Positions 53,792 to 62,189 of a DNA stretch of 64,000 bases are shown here, piece by piece. The stretch is taken from positions 21,766-85,765 of the forward strand of contig DYLU01000004.1 of assembly GCA_020721905.1 (NCBI GenBank), read 5' to 3'. The notes beneath the pieces were generated by a model. That model was not told the DNA's origin, did no database searches, and was given only the letters and a program-made list of their open reading frames with translations. Positions within the stretch are counted from its first letter, which is position 1; every line of letters starts with the position of its first letter. Origin of the DNA: Leptospira biflexa. GTDB taxonomy: Bacteria > Spirochaetota > UBA4802 > UB4802. The position numbers and the translations under genes are program-made.

Positions 53792-54145
53792 TTATTGAAT
53801 CAATATGCGTATTATTTTTTTCTTATATTCGCCATTAGATCTTTCTAATTCTATTTTTATGATGTACATACCTGGTGCAACAACTTTACCCAAATCGTTT
53901 CGCCCATTCCATTTTAGGTCCGTTGTGCCAGACAATACTTTAACAATATCACCATTAATGTCATAAATAGTGCATTTAACACTCTGTGCATCTGAAATTT
54001 TTATAGTTAAAGTCCCGTGTGTTTTTGGTATAAAAGGCACAGGATATGCATACACCTGGTTAAGGTCAATAGCATAACTCTTATGAACTATCGCACATAT
54101 CAATAACAAAAATATAAAAACAGAAAAACATTTTGATTTGCTCAT
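53792..54145 (-). CDS. Exported protein with FlgD-Ig/CTD-like domain
   Basis: 117 residues from the ATG at 54145 (AAGGA upstream). The signal peptide (about 1-25, FSVFIFLLLICAIVHKSYA) is followed by one small Ig-like domain: VYAYPVPFIPKTHGTLTIKISDAQSVKCTIYDINGDIVKVL...LKWNGRNDLGKVVAPGMYIIKIELE. This YPVP...WNGRNDxGxxVAPGxY pattern is shared by the FlgD C-terminal domain and type IX sorting domains, and is normally the tail of a large exported protein. Here it is the whole mature protein. It lies 9 bp upstream of the UPF0164 gene. Confidence 0.78.
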   Translation of the reverse strand: MSKSKCFSVFIFLLLICAIVHKSYAIDLNQVYAYPVPFIPKTHGTLTIKISDAQSVKCTIYDINGDIVKVLSGTTDLKWNGRNDLGKVVAPGMYIIKIELERSNGEYKKKIIRILIQ

Positions 54146-54241
54146 ACATGCATCCTTTTTATATATCAAAAACATAATTTATAATGAACTACAGGGCAGT
54201 ATTCGTCAATTAATATATTGATATACTATTAAAAATTTAAA

Positions 54242-55051
54242 TTAATCAAGCTCTTTATGCGCTTCATCTACACATGAATCAATAAGAGATTTATGATCAT
54301 CAATTGATTTTCTGGTATTACAATGGATTGCGCTATATAATAAAAATTCAATATTGCCTTTAGGTCCCTTAATTGGGGAATATGTTAATCCAAGTATTTT
54401 TATATTCATTTTTTGAAGTTCCTGAAGAACCTTTGAAAGTATATCCTTATGATATTGGGGCATTTTTACCACCCCTTTTTTATGTTGAAAGTTTTCAGCT
54501 TCAAATTGTGGTTTTATCAAAAGAATAGCATCAATTTCATAATCAAATATAGTTATCATTGTTTGCATAACCTTGATTATTGAAATAAATGAAAGATCAG
54601 CTGTTATCAGATTTATATGTTCATCAAAATCATCTTTTGTTAAATAGCGCGCATTTCTGCGTTCCATAACAATAACCTTTGGATTGATTCGCAGGTTATA
54701 ATCCAGCTGTCCATATCCCACGTCTACTGCATATACTTTTTCTGCTCCATATTGTAAAAGGCAATCAACAAATCCTCCGGTAGACGATCCCAAATCCAGT
54801 ACAATTTTTCCTGTAACATCAATATTAAAACAATCCAGAGCTTTCTTTAATTTTTCTCCACCACGGCTTACAAATTTATGCGACAATTCACGAACAGTGA
54901 TAACATCATTTTCTTTTACTACAAATGACGGTTTATAAACTACCTGGTTATTCACTGTAACATAACCAGCTACAATTAAGTTTTTGGCCTTTTCTCGTGA
55001 AGTACAAATATTATCTTGAAGAAGATATTGATCTAAGCGGTTTTTTGGCAT
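54242..55051 (-). CDS. tlyA: TlyA-family rRNA 2'-O-methyltransferase (S4 + FtsJ-like)
   Basis: 269 residues: an N-terminal S4 RNA-binding domain (about 1-60, RLDQYLLQDNICTSREKAKNLIVAGYVTVNNQ), then a Rossmann methyltransferase (LDLGSSTGGFVDCLLQYGAEKVYAVDVGYGQLDYNL). In Mycobacterium TlyA methylates cytidines of both rRNAs; in Brachyspira the family was first reported as a haemolysin. It starts 41 bp inside the end of dxs, a long overlap, but the family N-terminus requires this start. It is followed by a 96-bp gap. Confidence 0.93.
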   Translation of the reverse strand: MPKNRLDQYLLQDNICTSREKAKNLIVAGYVTVNNQVVYKPSFVVKENDVITVRELSHKFVSRGGEKLKKALDCFNIDVTGKIVLDLGSSTGGFVDCLLQYGAEKVYAVDVGYGQLDYNLRINPKVIVMERRNARYLTKDDFDEHINLITADLSFISIIKVMQTMITIFDYEIDAILLIKPQFEAENFQHKKGVVKMPQYHKDILSKVLQELQKMNIKILGLTYSPIKGPKGNIEFLLYSAIHCNTRKSIDDHKSLIDSCVDEAHKELD

Positions 55052-56933
55052 GAGTATTTTTCTCTGTATTAATCATGCTGATAATTTTTTGTGTTATTGT
55101 ATCTGAATCCATCTGGTAATATCGTAATAGTTCAGAAACTTTGCCATGTGTTATGAAACTATCGGGGAATGCAATATTAAAAAGATTTTTATGCCGTAGA
55201 GACCGGTTAATCTGTGAATTTACGTATTCAGCAATGCCACCGTTTGCATAGCTGTTTTCCAGTACAACATAGTAAGGTATATTAGTCATTATAAATTCTA
55301 TTTGCTTTATCGGTAATGGTTTTATTGATAAAATGCTGTAAACTGATGATTTAATATGATAGGCATGCAATTTTCTATGAATTTCAACCGCTGTAGATAA
55401 CATATCTCCAGCAGCAAAAAATACAATCACGGAGCGCTGACTTTTATAGTATGCTTTCAATTGCGGAATTTTGAATGAATCTTTTTGCACCAAATGTTCA
55501 TATTTATCATCACCACCTCGTGGATAGCGTATAGCAATAGGTCCTTTATTATAACTTGCAGCATAGTATATCATATCTTTTAGCTCATTACCATTTGTTG
55601 GCGATAACAAAACAAAATTTGGAATTGATCTGATAATGGCAATATCAAAAAGCCCATGATGTGTCTCACCGTCATCGCCAACTATACCTGCCCTGTCGAT
55701 CAATAGTTTAACAGGCAAATTCATCAACGCAACATCATGTATAATCTGATCAACAGCTCTCTGCATGAATGTTGAATATATGGATACAAACGGTTTCAAT
55801 CCATTTTTAGCCAGTGCCGATGCCAGTGTTACAGCATGCTGTTCACATATACCAACATCTATAAATCGACTGGGGAATTTTTCCTCAAATTTGGCTAAAC
55901 CAATTCCCAGCTTCATTGCAGCGGTAATGGCAAAGACTTTTTTATCATGATTAGCTATATCAATCAGAGTCCTACCAGCTATCTCCGAATAACTAATGGA
56001 TGATCTCTTGACTGATTTTCCGGTTTTTATGTCAAATGGACCTATTCCATGAAATTTTGCTGGATTATTTTCGGCATGGACATATCCTTTGCCCTTCTTT
56101 GTATATACATGAATGATTTTTGGGCCTTTGTTGAGCTTAGAAATCCTGTTAAACATCTCTATCATCATGGGTATGTTATGACCGTCAATTGGACCAAAAT
56201 ACCGTATTCCTAAGTCTTCAAAAAAACTGCTGGGTATAAATATACCTTTTATACGTGCTTCAATACGATCAAATAAGGTAAAAAGTTTGGGTCCAATCTT
56301 TGGAATTCTGCTTATGAATTCGTATGATTTTCTTCGTAATTTATTATACGTGCCACCCGTAATAAGGCGCATCAGATATTCCGAAAGAGCGCCAACATTT
56401 TTTGAGATTGAATGTTCATTATCATTCAATATAATTATAATATCTTTTTTAAGATGGCCAATATGATTCAATGCTTCAAATGATATACCACCGGTCATTG
56501 AACCATCACCAATAACTGCTACAATATTATATTTTGAATTATTTGTATCACGTGCAATTGCTTCACCCAATGCCAGTGAAAGACTTGTACTGCTATGCCC
56601 GGTATTGTAATGATCGTGCGGCGACTCTGAAACTTTTGGGAAGCCGCTTATTCCATTAAAAGTTCGTAATGTATGAAATTGTTGATTTCTGCCGGTTAAA
56701 ATTTTATGTGCATAGCACTGATGCCCCACATCCCATATTATTCTGTCCCGTGGCGAATCAAAAACATAGTGCAATGCTATTGTCAGTTCAACAACACCCA
56801 GCGACGAAGCCAAATGACCGCCATTTTCTGAAACAACATCAAGGATACGTTGCCTTACTTCATCCGCTAAAGCTGTAAGTTCTTTTACTGACAAACGTTT
56901 TATGTCCTGTGGCCCATGTATATCGCTTAGCAT
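55011..56933 (-). CDS. dxs: 1-deoxy-D-xylulose-5-phosphate synthase
   Basis: 640 residues. Thiamine-diphosphate motif [36 protein letters not shown], upstream [14 protein letters not shown] and [13 protein letters not shown], and the C-terminal [42 protein letters not shown] stretch are all present. It makes DXP from pyruvate and glyceraldehyde 3-phosphate, feeding both isoprenoids (IspH at 46966) and vitamin B6 (PdxJ at 49446). The last 41 bp overlap tlyA. An 80-bp gap precedes it. Confidence 0.96.
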   Translation of the reverse strand: [640 protein letters not shown]

Positions 56934-57013
56934 AATAATCTTTTATGAATGATAGTTATATTCAATATACCACATCATTTTGAATAGTACAAGTAAAATT
57001 TATTTTATAAATG

Positions 57014-57817
57014 TCAAGAATTACCTGGCGATAGCTCATATGATTTAATGATACGTGTAATTGATACAGCTCTTCCCTGTTTATTGCAGGTTACGAGCAC
57101 TGCATTTAATCTGGGATCATTCTGTGCAACTTTAAACTTTATTCTGGTATGATATATAAAATTATGTATTGAAGATTCTTTATCCATGCCAATAACAGAA
57201 TCAAACGGACCTGTCATGCCAACATCTGTTATATATGCAGTTCCATTTGGCAGTATTGTTTCATCAGCAGTCTGTACATGGGTGTGGGTGCCACACACAG
57301 CCGATGCCCTGCCATCAGCAAACCATCCAAAAGCCTTTTTTTCAGAGGTTGCTTCAGCATGAAAATCTACAATTATTATATTTGTTTTGGAAGTTATTTC
57401 ATCATAGAGTGTATTAAATGCAATAAACGGACAATCTACAGGTTCCATATTGATTCGGCCAATTAAATTGACTATTGCTATAGTGAAATCATTTATTTTT
57501 ATTATGGTATATCCTTTTCCTGGTACACCTTTTGGAAAATTTGCGGGACGTAAAATATATTTATTTGATTCAAGAAGTTTTATTATGGTCCGGTTATTAA
57601 AAATATGATTTCCTGTTGTCAGTACATGGATTTTATATGAAAAAAGTTCCTGCGCAATCTCAGGCGTTATGGAAATGCCTCCGGCAGCATTTTCACAATT
57701 TGCAATGACACAATGTACTGAATATTCTTTGCAAATTTCACTGAGGTGATCTTTAATGATTGTTCGTCCAGGCCTCCCAACAATATCACCTATAAGTAAT
57801 ATATTTATTGTATCCAT
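57014..57817 (-). CDS. YmdB-family metallophosphoesterase
   Basis: 267 residues from the ATG at 57817; a longer frame begins with TTG at 57841, but this lies inside a strong hairpin. Motifs: LLIGDIVGRPGRTI, CENAAGGISIT, TTGNHIFNNR, DFHAEATSEK and GTHTHVQTADE form the dinuclear metal site of the YmdB/TIGR00282 family. Bacillus YmdB hydrolyses 2',3'-cyclic nucleotides and controls motility versus biofilm. As in many bacteria it directly follows rny, so it may cooperate in RNA turnover. Confidence 0.9.
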   Translation of the reverse strand: MDTINILLIGDIVGRPGRTIIKDHLSEICKEYSVHCVIANCENAAGGISITPEIAQELFSYKIHVLTTGNHIFNNRTIIKLLESNKYILRPANFPKGVPGKGYTIIKINDFTIAIVNLIGRINMEPVDCPFIAFNTLYDEITSKTNIIIVDFHAEATSEKKAFGWFADGRASAVCGTHTHVQTADETILPNGTAYITDVGMTGPFDSVIGMDKESSIHNFIYHTRIKFKVAQNDPRLNAVLVTCNKQGRAVSITRIIKSYELSPGNS

Positions 57818-57831
57818 ACTATTCTTTATTA

Positions 57832-57865
57832 CAATCAGCAACCAGTTTTGACTGATTGCTGATTG
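57832..57865. other. Intercistronic stem-loop between rny and ymdB
   Basis: CAATCAGCAA and TTGCTGATTG form a 10-bp stem, extended by an inner CAGT/ACTG helix around a TTTG loop. It lies in the 57-bp gap between the two genes and ends 14 bases before the chosen ymdB start on the minus strand. No T run follows on the transcribed strand, so it is more like a processing or stabilising hairpin than a terminator. Confidence 0.5.
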
Positions 57866-57874
57866 TTTTCACAC

Positions 57875-59410
57875 TTATCGGGCATAATCTACTATTCGTG
57901 TTTCCCGTATAACGGTAACTCGCACTATGCCAGGATATTTTAATTCAGATTCAATTTTTGAAGCTATATCCCGTGCCAGAACAGTAGCTTCTTCATCATT
58001 AACCTGTTCATTGGAAACCATTACCCTGATTTCCCTTCCGGCCTGTATTGCATAGCATTTTTCAACCCCCTTGAATCCATATGCAATGTTCTCTAGGTTT
58101 TCAAGCCTTTTGAGATAAGTATCCAGTGATTCACGGCGTGCTCCGGGTCGTGATGCCGAAATGGCATCAGCTACCTGTACCAGTATGGCTTCAAATGACT
58201 CAGGTTCCTTATCATTGTGGTGAGAGGCAATTATATTGACAACCACATCATTTTCGCCAAATTTTTTGGCAAGCTCCGCACCAACAATTGCATGAGCACC
58301 TTCACCTTCAACTATGCTGCCCTTGCCTATATCGTGCAACAACCCTGCCCGTTTTGCTGTTGCAACATCAAGCTTTAACTCGCCAGCCATGATTGCTGCT
58401 AAATTGGCAACTTCTTTACTGTGTGAAAGCACATTCTGACCATAGCTTGATCTGTATTTCAGTTTTCCTATATGATACAATGCATCCTTTGACAGCCCTG
58501 GAATACCAAGTTCAAAGGCAGCACGCTCACCTTCTTCCAGCATGTTTTCTTCCAATTCATTTTTTACCTTTTCTACCACTTCTTCAATACGTGCAGGATG
58601 GATACGCCCATTCTCAATTAACCGTTCAAGCGATAGTCGTGCAATCTCCCGTCGAATTGGGTCAAAACCGGAAATTACCACTACTTCAGGCGTATCATCA
58701 ATAATCATATCCACACCTGTAAGATTCTCAAGTGTACGGATGTTCCTGCCTTCACGTCCAATAATCCTTCCTTTCATATCATCTGACGGGAGCGATACAG
58801 TGGTAATGGTGCTCTCCTGGGTATAATCTGATGCACTGCGTTGTAGTGCAGCCAAAACTATCTCTTTTGCTTTTTTATCAGCTGTTCTACGTGCTTCCTC
58901 TTCAACTTTATTAATTAATTTTATTGCTTCAAACCTAACTTCATTTTCAAGATTTTTAAGCAGCAATTGTTTTGCTTCTTCACGGCTTAATCCCGAAATA
59001 CGTTCTAATTCCTGCTTGTGCTTTTCCAGGTGCTTATTCAATTCCTGCTCTTTCTCTAAGTTTTCTTTCTCTTTAGTTTGAATTAATTTTTCCTGTTTTT
59101 CAAGTTGCTGGATTTTATTGTCGATCATTTCTTCTTTTTGAAGAATTTTTCTTTCAATATTTTGTAACTCAATCCTCCTTTCACGCATTTCTTTTTCAAA
59201 CTGATTTCTTTCTTTCAATAGTTGATCTTTTGCTTCCAGCAGAAGTTCCTTTCGTTTAGCTTCGGCTTCTCGGACAGCATCCTGAATAATTCTTCGTGAC
59301 TGCGCTTCAGCAGTGTTAAGCTTAATCTTCCCTATGTATGCTCTGAACAAATAGCCTGACAGTGCCGCTATAGGCAGAGCAACAATCAGGAGGATAATAA
59401 TTATATTCAT
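57875..59410 (-). CDS. rny: RNase Y
   Basis: 511 residues, the normal length. One N-terminal membrane helix (about 2-22, IIILLIVALPIAALSGYLF), a long coiled coil (about 25-200), a KH domain (GRIIGREGRNIRTLENLTGVDMIIDDTPEVVVISGFDPIRREIARLSL), and an HD domain with GLLHDIGKG and ASHHNDKEPES. RNase Y starts mRNA decay in bacteria without RNase E. A GAGGA-type ribosome site precedes the ATG. Confidence 0.96.
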   Translation of the reverse strand: MNIIIILLIVALPIAALSGYLFRAYIGKIKLNTAEAQSRRIIQDAVREAEAKRKELLLEAKDQLLKERNQFEKEMRERRIELQNIERKILQKEEMIDNKIQQLEKQEKLIQTKEKENLEKEQELNKHLEKHKQELERISGLSREEAKQLLLKNLENEVRFEAIKLINKVEEEARRTADKKAKEIVLAALQRSASDYTQESTITTVSLPSDDMKGRIIGREGRNIRTLENLTGVDMIIDDTPEVVVISGFDPIRREIARLSLERLIENGRIHPARIEEVVEKVKNELEENMLEEGERAAFELGIPGLSKDALYHIGKLKYRSSYGQNVLSHSKEVANLAAIMAGELKLDVATAKRAGLLHDIGKGSIVEGEGAHAIVGAELAKKFGENDVVVNIIASHHNDKEPESFEAILVQVADAISASRPGARRESLDTYLKRLENLENIAYGFKGVEKCYAIQAGREIRVMVSNEQVNDEEATVLARDIASKIESELKYPGIVRVTVIRETRIVDYAR

Positions 59411-59475
59411 AGTAATCCTCCTTACCTGATGTTTAACTGCAATTACGTATGCTACGGATGTAGCCTCAGGATAGG

Positions 59476-59958
59476 TTATTGAGATTGGAATTTTTCCTTA
59501 AGTTTTGAACTGACATACTGTGGAACCAGTCTGGTAATATCACCACCATAGCTTGCAACTTCTTTGACCATCTTGGAAGAAACAAATGAAAATTCACTCT
59601 TAGACATTAAAAAGATAGTATCTACTGAAGGTGCCAATTCCTTATTCATTAACGCTATGGCAAATTCATATTCAAAATCAACTATCGCCCGCAATCCTCT
59701 AACAATAAAACTAATATTGTTCTTCTTGCAATACTCAGCAAGAAGGCCATCAAAGCTTGTTATTTCAACTTTAGACATATCCTTGCAACATTCCTGGAGC
59801 ATTGCAAGGCGTTCTTCAACTGCAAAAAGAGGAAACTTTTCGCTATTGCGAGCAATGGCAACTATAAGTTTATCAAACAACCGTGTTGCTCTTTTAATTA
59901 TATCCAGGTGTCCACACGTTAAAGGATCAAAAGATCCCGGATAAATTCCAATTTGCAT
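59476..59958 (-). CDS. coaD: Phosphopantetheine adenylyltransferase
   Basis: 160 residues. The nucleotidyltransferase motif GSFDPLTCGHLDIIKRA with TCGH, the FIVRGLRAIVDFEYEFAIALMN segment and FSFVSSKMVKEVASYGG at the C-terminus identify CoaD, which attaches AMP to 4'-phosphopantetheine in CoA synthesis. It lies upstream of rny with a 65-bp gap on the same strand. Confidence 0.96.
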   Translation of the reverse strand: MQIGIYPGSFDPLTCGHLDIIKRATRLFDKLIVAIARNSEKFPLFAVEERLAMLQECCKDMSKVEITSFDGLLAEYCKKNNISFIVRGLRAIVDFEYEFAIALMNKELAPSVDTIFLMSKSEFSFVSSKMVKEVASYGGDITRLVPQYVSSKLKEKFQSQ

Positions 59959-60045
59959 ATAATGCTAACCTATCCTGATCGGTTTAACAAAAATAATCTT
60001 ATGATTACATTTTGTCAACATTTATTCATATTTCAATATTTTTTT

Positions 60046-60573
60046 CTACCACACAAAACGCTCTTCCCGGTAACTATCGCCCCCATTAATAAAAGGTTGC
60101 GCAGGTACAGCTTTAAAATAGGAGACAGCTCCACAAAAACGTTTTTTCCAGTATGGATTATTGATGGAATCATAGCGTATATATTTTCCGCTGCTGGGAG
60201 CATGAACAAATGTATCATTACCAACATATATGCCAACATGTGATATTGTATGCTTGTTAATGCTGAAAAAAAGCAGATCCCCCGGCTGAGCCATTTTATA
60301 AGGTATTTTTTGCCCTTTTGTATATTGTTGCGCCGTACTCCGTGGTATGTGAATACCATTTTTATTATACACATAAAACACATAGCCTGAACAATCAAAA
60401 CCAGATGGTGTGGTACCACCGTGCCTGTAGGGTGTGCCGATATATTGTGTTGCGGTATTGATTATTTGTTTTCGTTTTAAAGGGATATTCCTGTATTGCC
60501 ACTGTGAAGGCACACATGATAATAATGTCATCATCACTACAAACAATATAGCAGGATTGTTTCTTTTACTCAT
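60046..60573 (-). CDS. NlpC/P60 family lipoprotein (putative cell-wall endopeptidase)
   Basis: 175 residues from the ATG at 60573; the frame extends to a GTG at 60624 but the signal peptide begins at MSKRNN. The lipobox is TLLSC (Cys20). The NlpC/P60 domain has catalytic Cys in FDCSGYV, His in ISHVGIYVG, and HAPSSG as the third-residue region; GTPYRHGGTTPSG and QPGDLLFF are also typical. It probably cuts peptide stems of peptidoglycan from a membrane anchor. It is divergent from ahcY. Confidence 0.9.
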   Translation of the reverse strand: MSKRNNPAILFVVMMTLLSCVPSQWQYRNIPLKRKQIINTATQYIGTPYRHGGTTPSGFDCSGYVFYVYNKNGIHIPRSTAQQYTKGQKIPYKMAQPGDLLFFSINKHTISHVGIYVGNDTFVHAPSSGKYIRYDSINNPYWKKRFCGAVSYFKAVPAQPFINGGDSYREERFVW

Positions 60574-60624
60574 ACTATTACCATCGACAAAGCTTACTAT
60601 AATATTTATATTGACAATATCCAC

Positions 60625-60645
60625 TACACTATTTTGGATAGTGTA
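60625..60645. promoter_or_regulatory. Inverted repeat upstream of ahcY
   Basis: TACACTAT and ATAGTGTA form a perfect 8-bp inverted repeat around TTTGG, nine bases after a TTGACA (60611-60616) and about 39 bp before ahcY. It could be an operator or an RNA hairpin. It does not resemble the GC-rich SAH riboswitch. Confidence 0.35.
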
Positions 60646-60683
60646 ATATATAAATAAGAAAATTAATACAAACGAGGTGCAAC

Positions 60684-62135
60684 ATGATTCAGCAATTACG
60701 TAAAGATAGTACCAGTATTATAGAATATGATGCAAAAATTCCCTATAAGGTAAAGGATATTTCACTGGCAGAACTAGGGAGGAAGGAGTTGCAGTTAGCT
60801 GAAAATGAAATGCCGGGGCTTATGGCGTTGCGCCAAAAATACGGGAGTCAGAAACCATTAAATGGAATGCGTATTAGCGGAAGTCTGCATATGACCATAC
60901 AAACAGCAATGCTTATTGAAACACTTCATCACCTTGGAGCAGATATTCGCTGGGCATCCTGTAATATTTTTTCTACACAGGACCATGCAGCTGCTGCAAT
61001 AGCCAGAGCCGGTACTGCTGCTGTTTTTGCATGGAAAGGTGAAACACTGGAAGAATACTGGTGGTGTACCGAACAGGCTCTAACATGGCCTGACGGAAAC
61101 GGTCCGGATCTTATTGTTGATGATGGAGGTGATGCAACACTGTTTGTTCATTTAGGCGTAAAGGCCGAAAATGATCCATCAATACTGGAAAAAGAATATG
61201 ACAGTAAAGATATGCAGTGCCTTATAGATAGATTGCGATTGTCAATGGCAAACAATCCCAAACGATGGACTACTATTGCCTCAAAAATCAGAGGTGTTTC
61301 AGAAGAAACAACCACCGGTGTTCATAGGTTATATCAGCTTGAGAAAACTGGTGAACTTTTATTTCCGGCAATCAATGTTAACGATTCGGTTACAAAATCA
61401 AAATTTGACAACCTTTATGGATGCAGGGAATCTTTAGCAGACGGGATTAAACGGGCAACCGGAGTTATGGTTGCAGGTAAAGTTGTTGTAGTATGCGGTT
61501 ATGGTGATGTTGGTAAAGGGTGTGCCCAATCAATGCGCGGGTTTGGCGCACGGGTGATAGTTACTGAAGTTGATCCAATCTGCGCATTGCAGGCGGTTAT
61601 GGAAGGTTATGAAGTTAATACACTGGAAGATGTTGTAAAGATTGGCGATATCTTTGTAACTGCTACCGGCTGCTGCGATGTCATACGCGGAGAACACATG
61701 GAACAAATGAAAGATGAAGCTATTGTTTGTAATATTGGACATTTCGATAGCGAAATTGAAATGAGCTATCTTGAAAATAATAAAAAGTGCAAAAGAATCA
61801 ACATAAAACCCCAGGTTGACAAATGGATACTGGAATCCGGAAGGTCAATTATTGTGCTTTCAGAAGGAAGGCTGGTTAACTTAGGAAATGCTAACGGACA
61901 TCCAAGCTTTGTTATGAGCACCAGTTTTACAAATCAAACCCTTGCACAAATTGAACTGGCAACAAAGAAGCTGGAAAAGAAAGTATATACCCTGCCAAAA
62001 AAATTAGATGAAGAAGTTGCACGGCTGCATTTAGGGAGATTAGGGGTAAAATTAACACGGCTAACACCAAAACAGGCTACCTATCTGGGCATAGAAGTTG
62101 ATGGTCCATATAAACCTGATCATTACCGATATTAA
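60684..62135 (+). CDS. ahcY: Adenosylhomocysteinase
   Basis: 483 residues. It hydrolyses S-adenosylhomocysteine to adenosine and homocysteine, clearing the product of methyltransferases. Motifs: [15 protein letters not shown] (substrate site), [11 protein letters not shown], the NAD-binding [47 protein letters not shown], and the C-terminal [30 protein letters not shown] lies before the ATG. Confidence 0.97.
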   Translation: MIQQLRKDSTSIIEYDAKIPYKVKDISLAELGRKELQLAENEMPGLMALRQKYGSQKPLNGMRISGSLHMTIQTAMLIETLHHLGADIRWASCNIFSTQDHAAAAIARAGTAAVFAWKGETLEEYWWCTEQALTWPDGNGPDLIVDDGGDATLFVHLGVKAENDPSILEKEYDSKDMQCLIDRLRLSMANNPKRWTTIASKIRGVSEETTTGVHRLYQLEKTGELLFPAINVNDSVTKSKFDNLYGCRESLADGIKRATGVMVAGKVVVVCGYGDVGKGCAQSMRGFGARVIVTEVDPICALQAVMEGYEVNTLEDVVKIGDIFVTATGCCDVIRGEHMEQMKDEAIVCNIGHFDSEIEMSYLENNKKCKRINIKPQVDKWILESGRSIIVLSEGRLVNLGNANGHPSFVMSTSFTNQTLAQIELATKKLEKKVYTLPKKLDEEVARLHLGRLGVKLTRLTPKQATYLGIEVDGPYKPDHYRY

Positions 62136-62141
62136 TAAAAA

Positions 62142-62176
62142 ATAAAACGGGCAGGTTGTTAACCTGCCCGTTTTAT
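62142..62176. terminator. Bidirectional rho-independent terminator
   Basis: A perfect 16-bp inverted repeat, ATAAAACGGGCAGGTT and its complement, with a 3-nt loop; the arms end in T and A runs on either side, so it serves ahcY and the convergent acyl-CoA synthetase gene alike. It is the strongest terminator in the window. Confidence 0.9.
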
Positions 62177-62189
62177 ATTCAACTGATAG

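Noticed and set aside
57818-57841. TTG start for ymdB
   Set aside because: It lies inside the stem-loop at 57832-57865 and would add residues before the conserved MDTINILLIGDIVG start.
60611-60683. SAH riboswitch before ahcY
   Set aside because: The region is AT-rich and has only a short inverted repeat; the known SAH element is a longer GC-rich pseudoknot.
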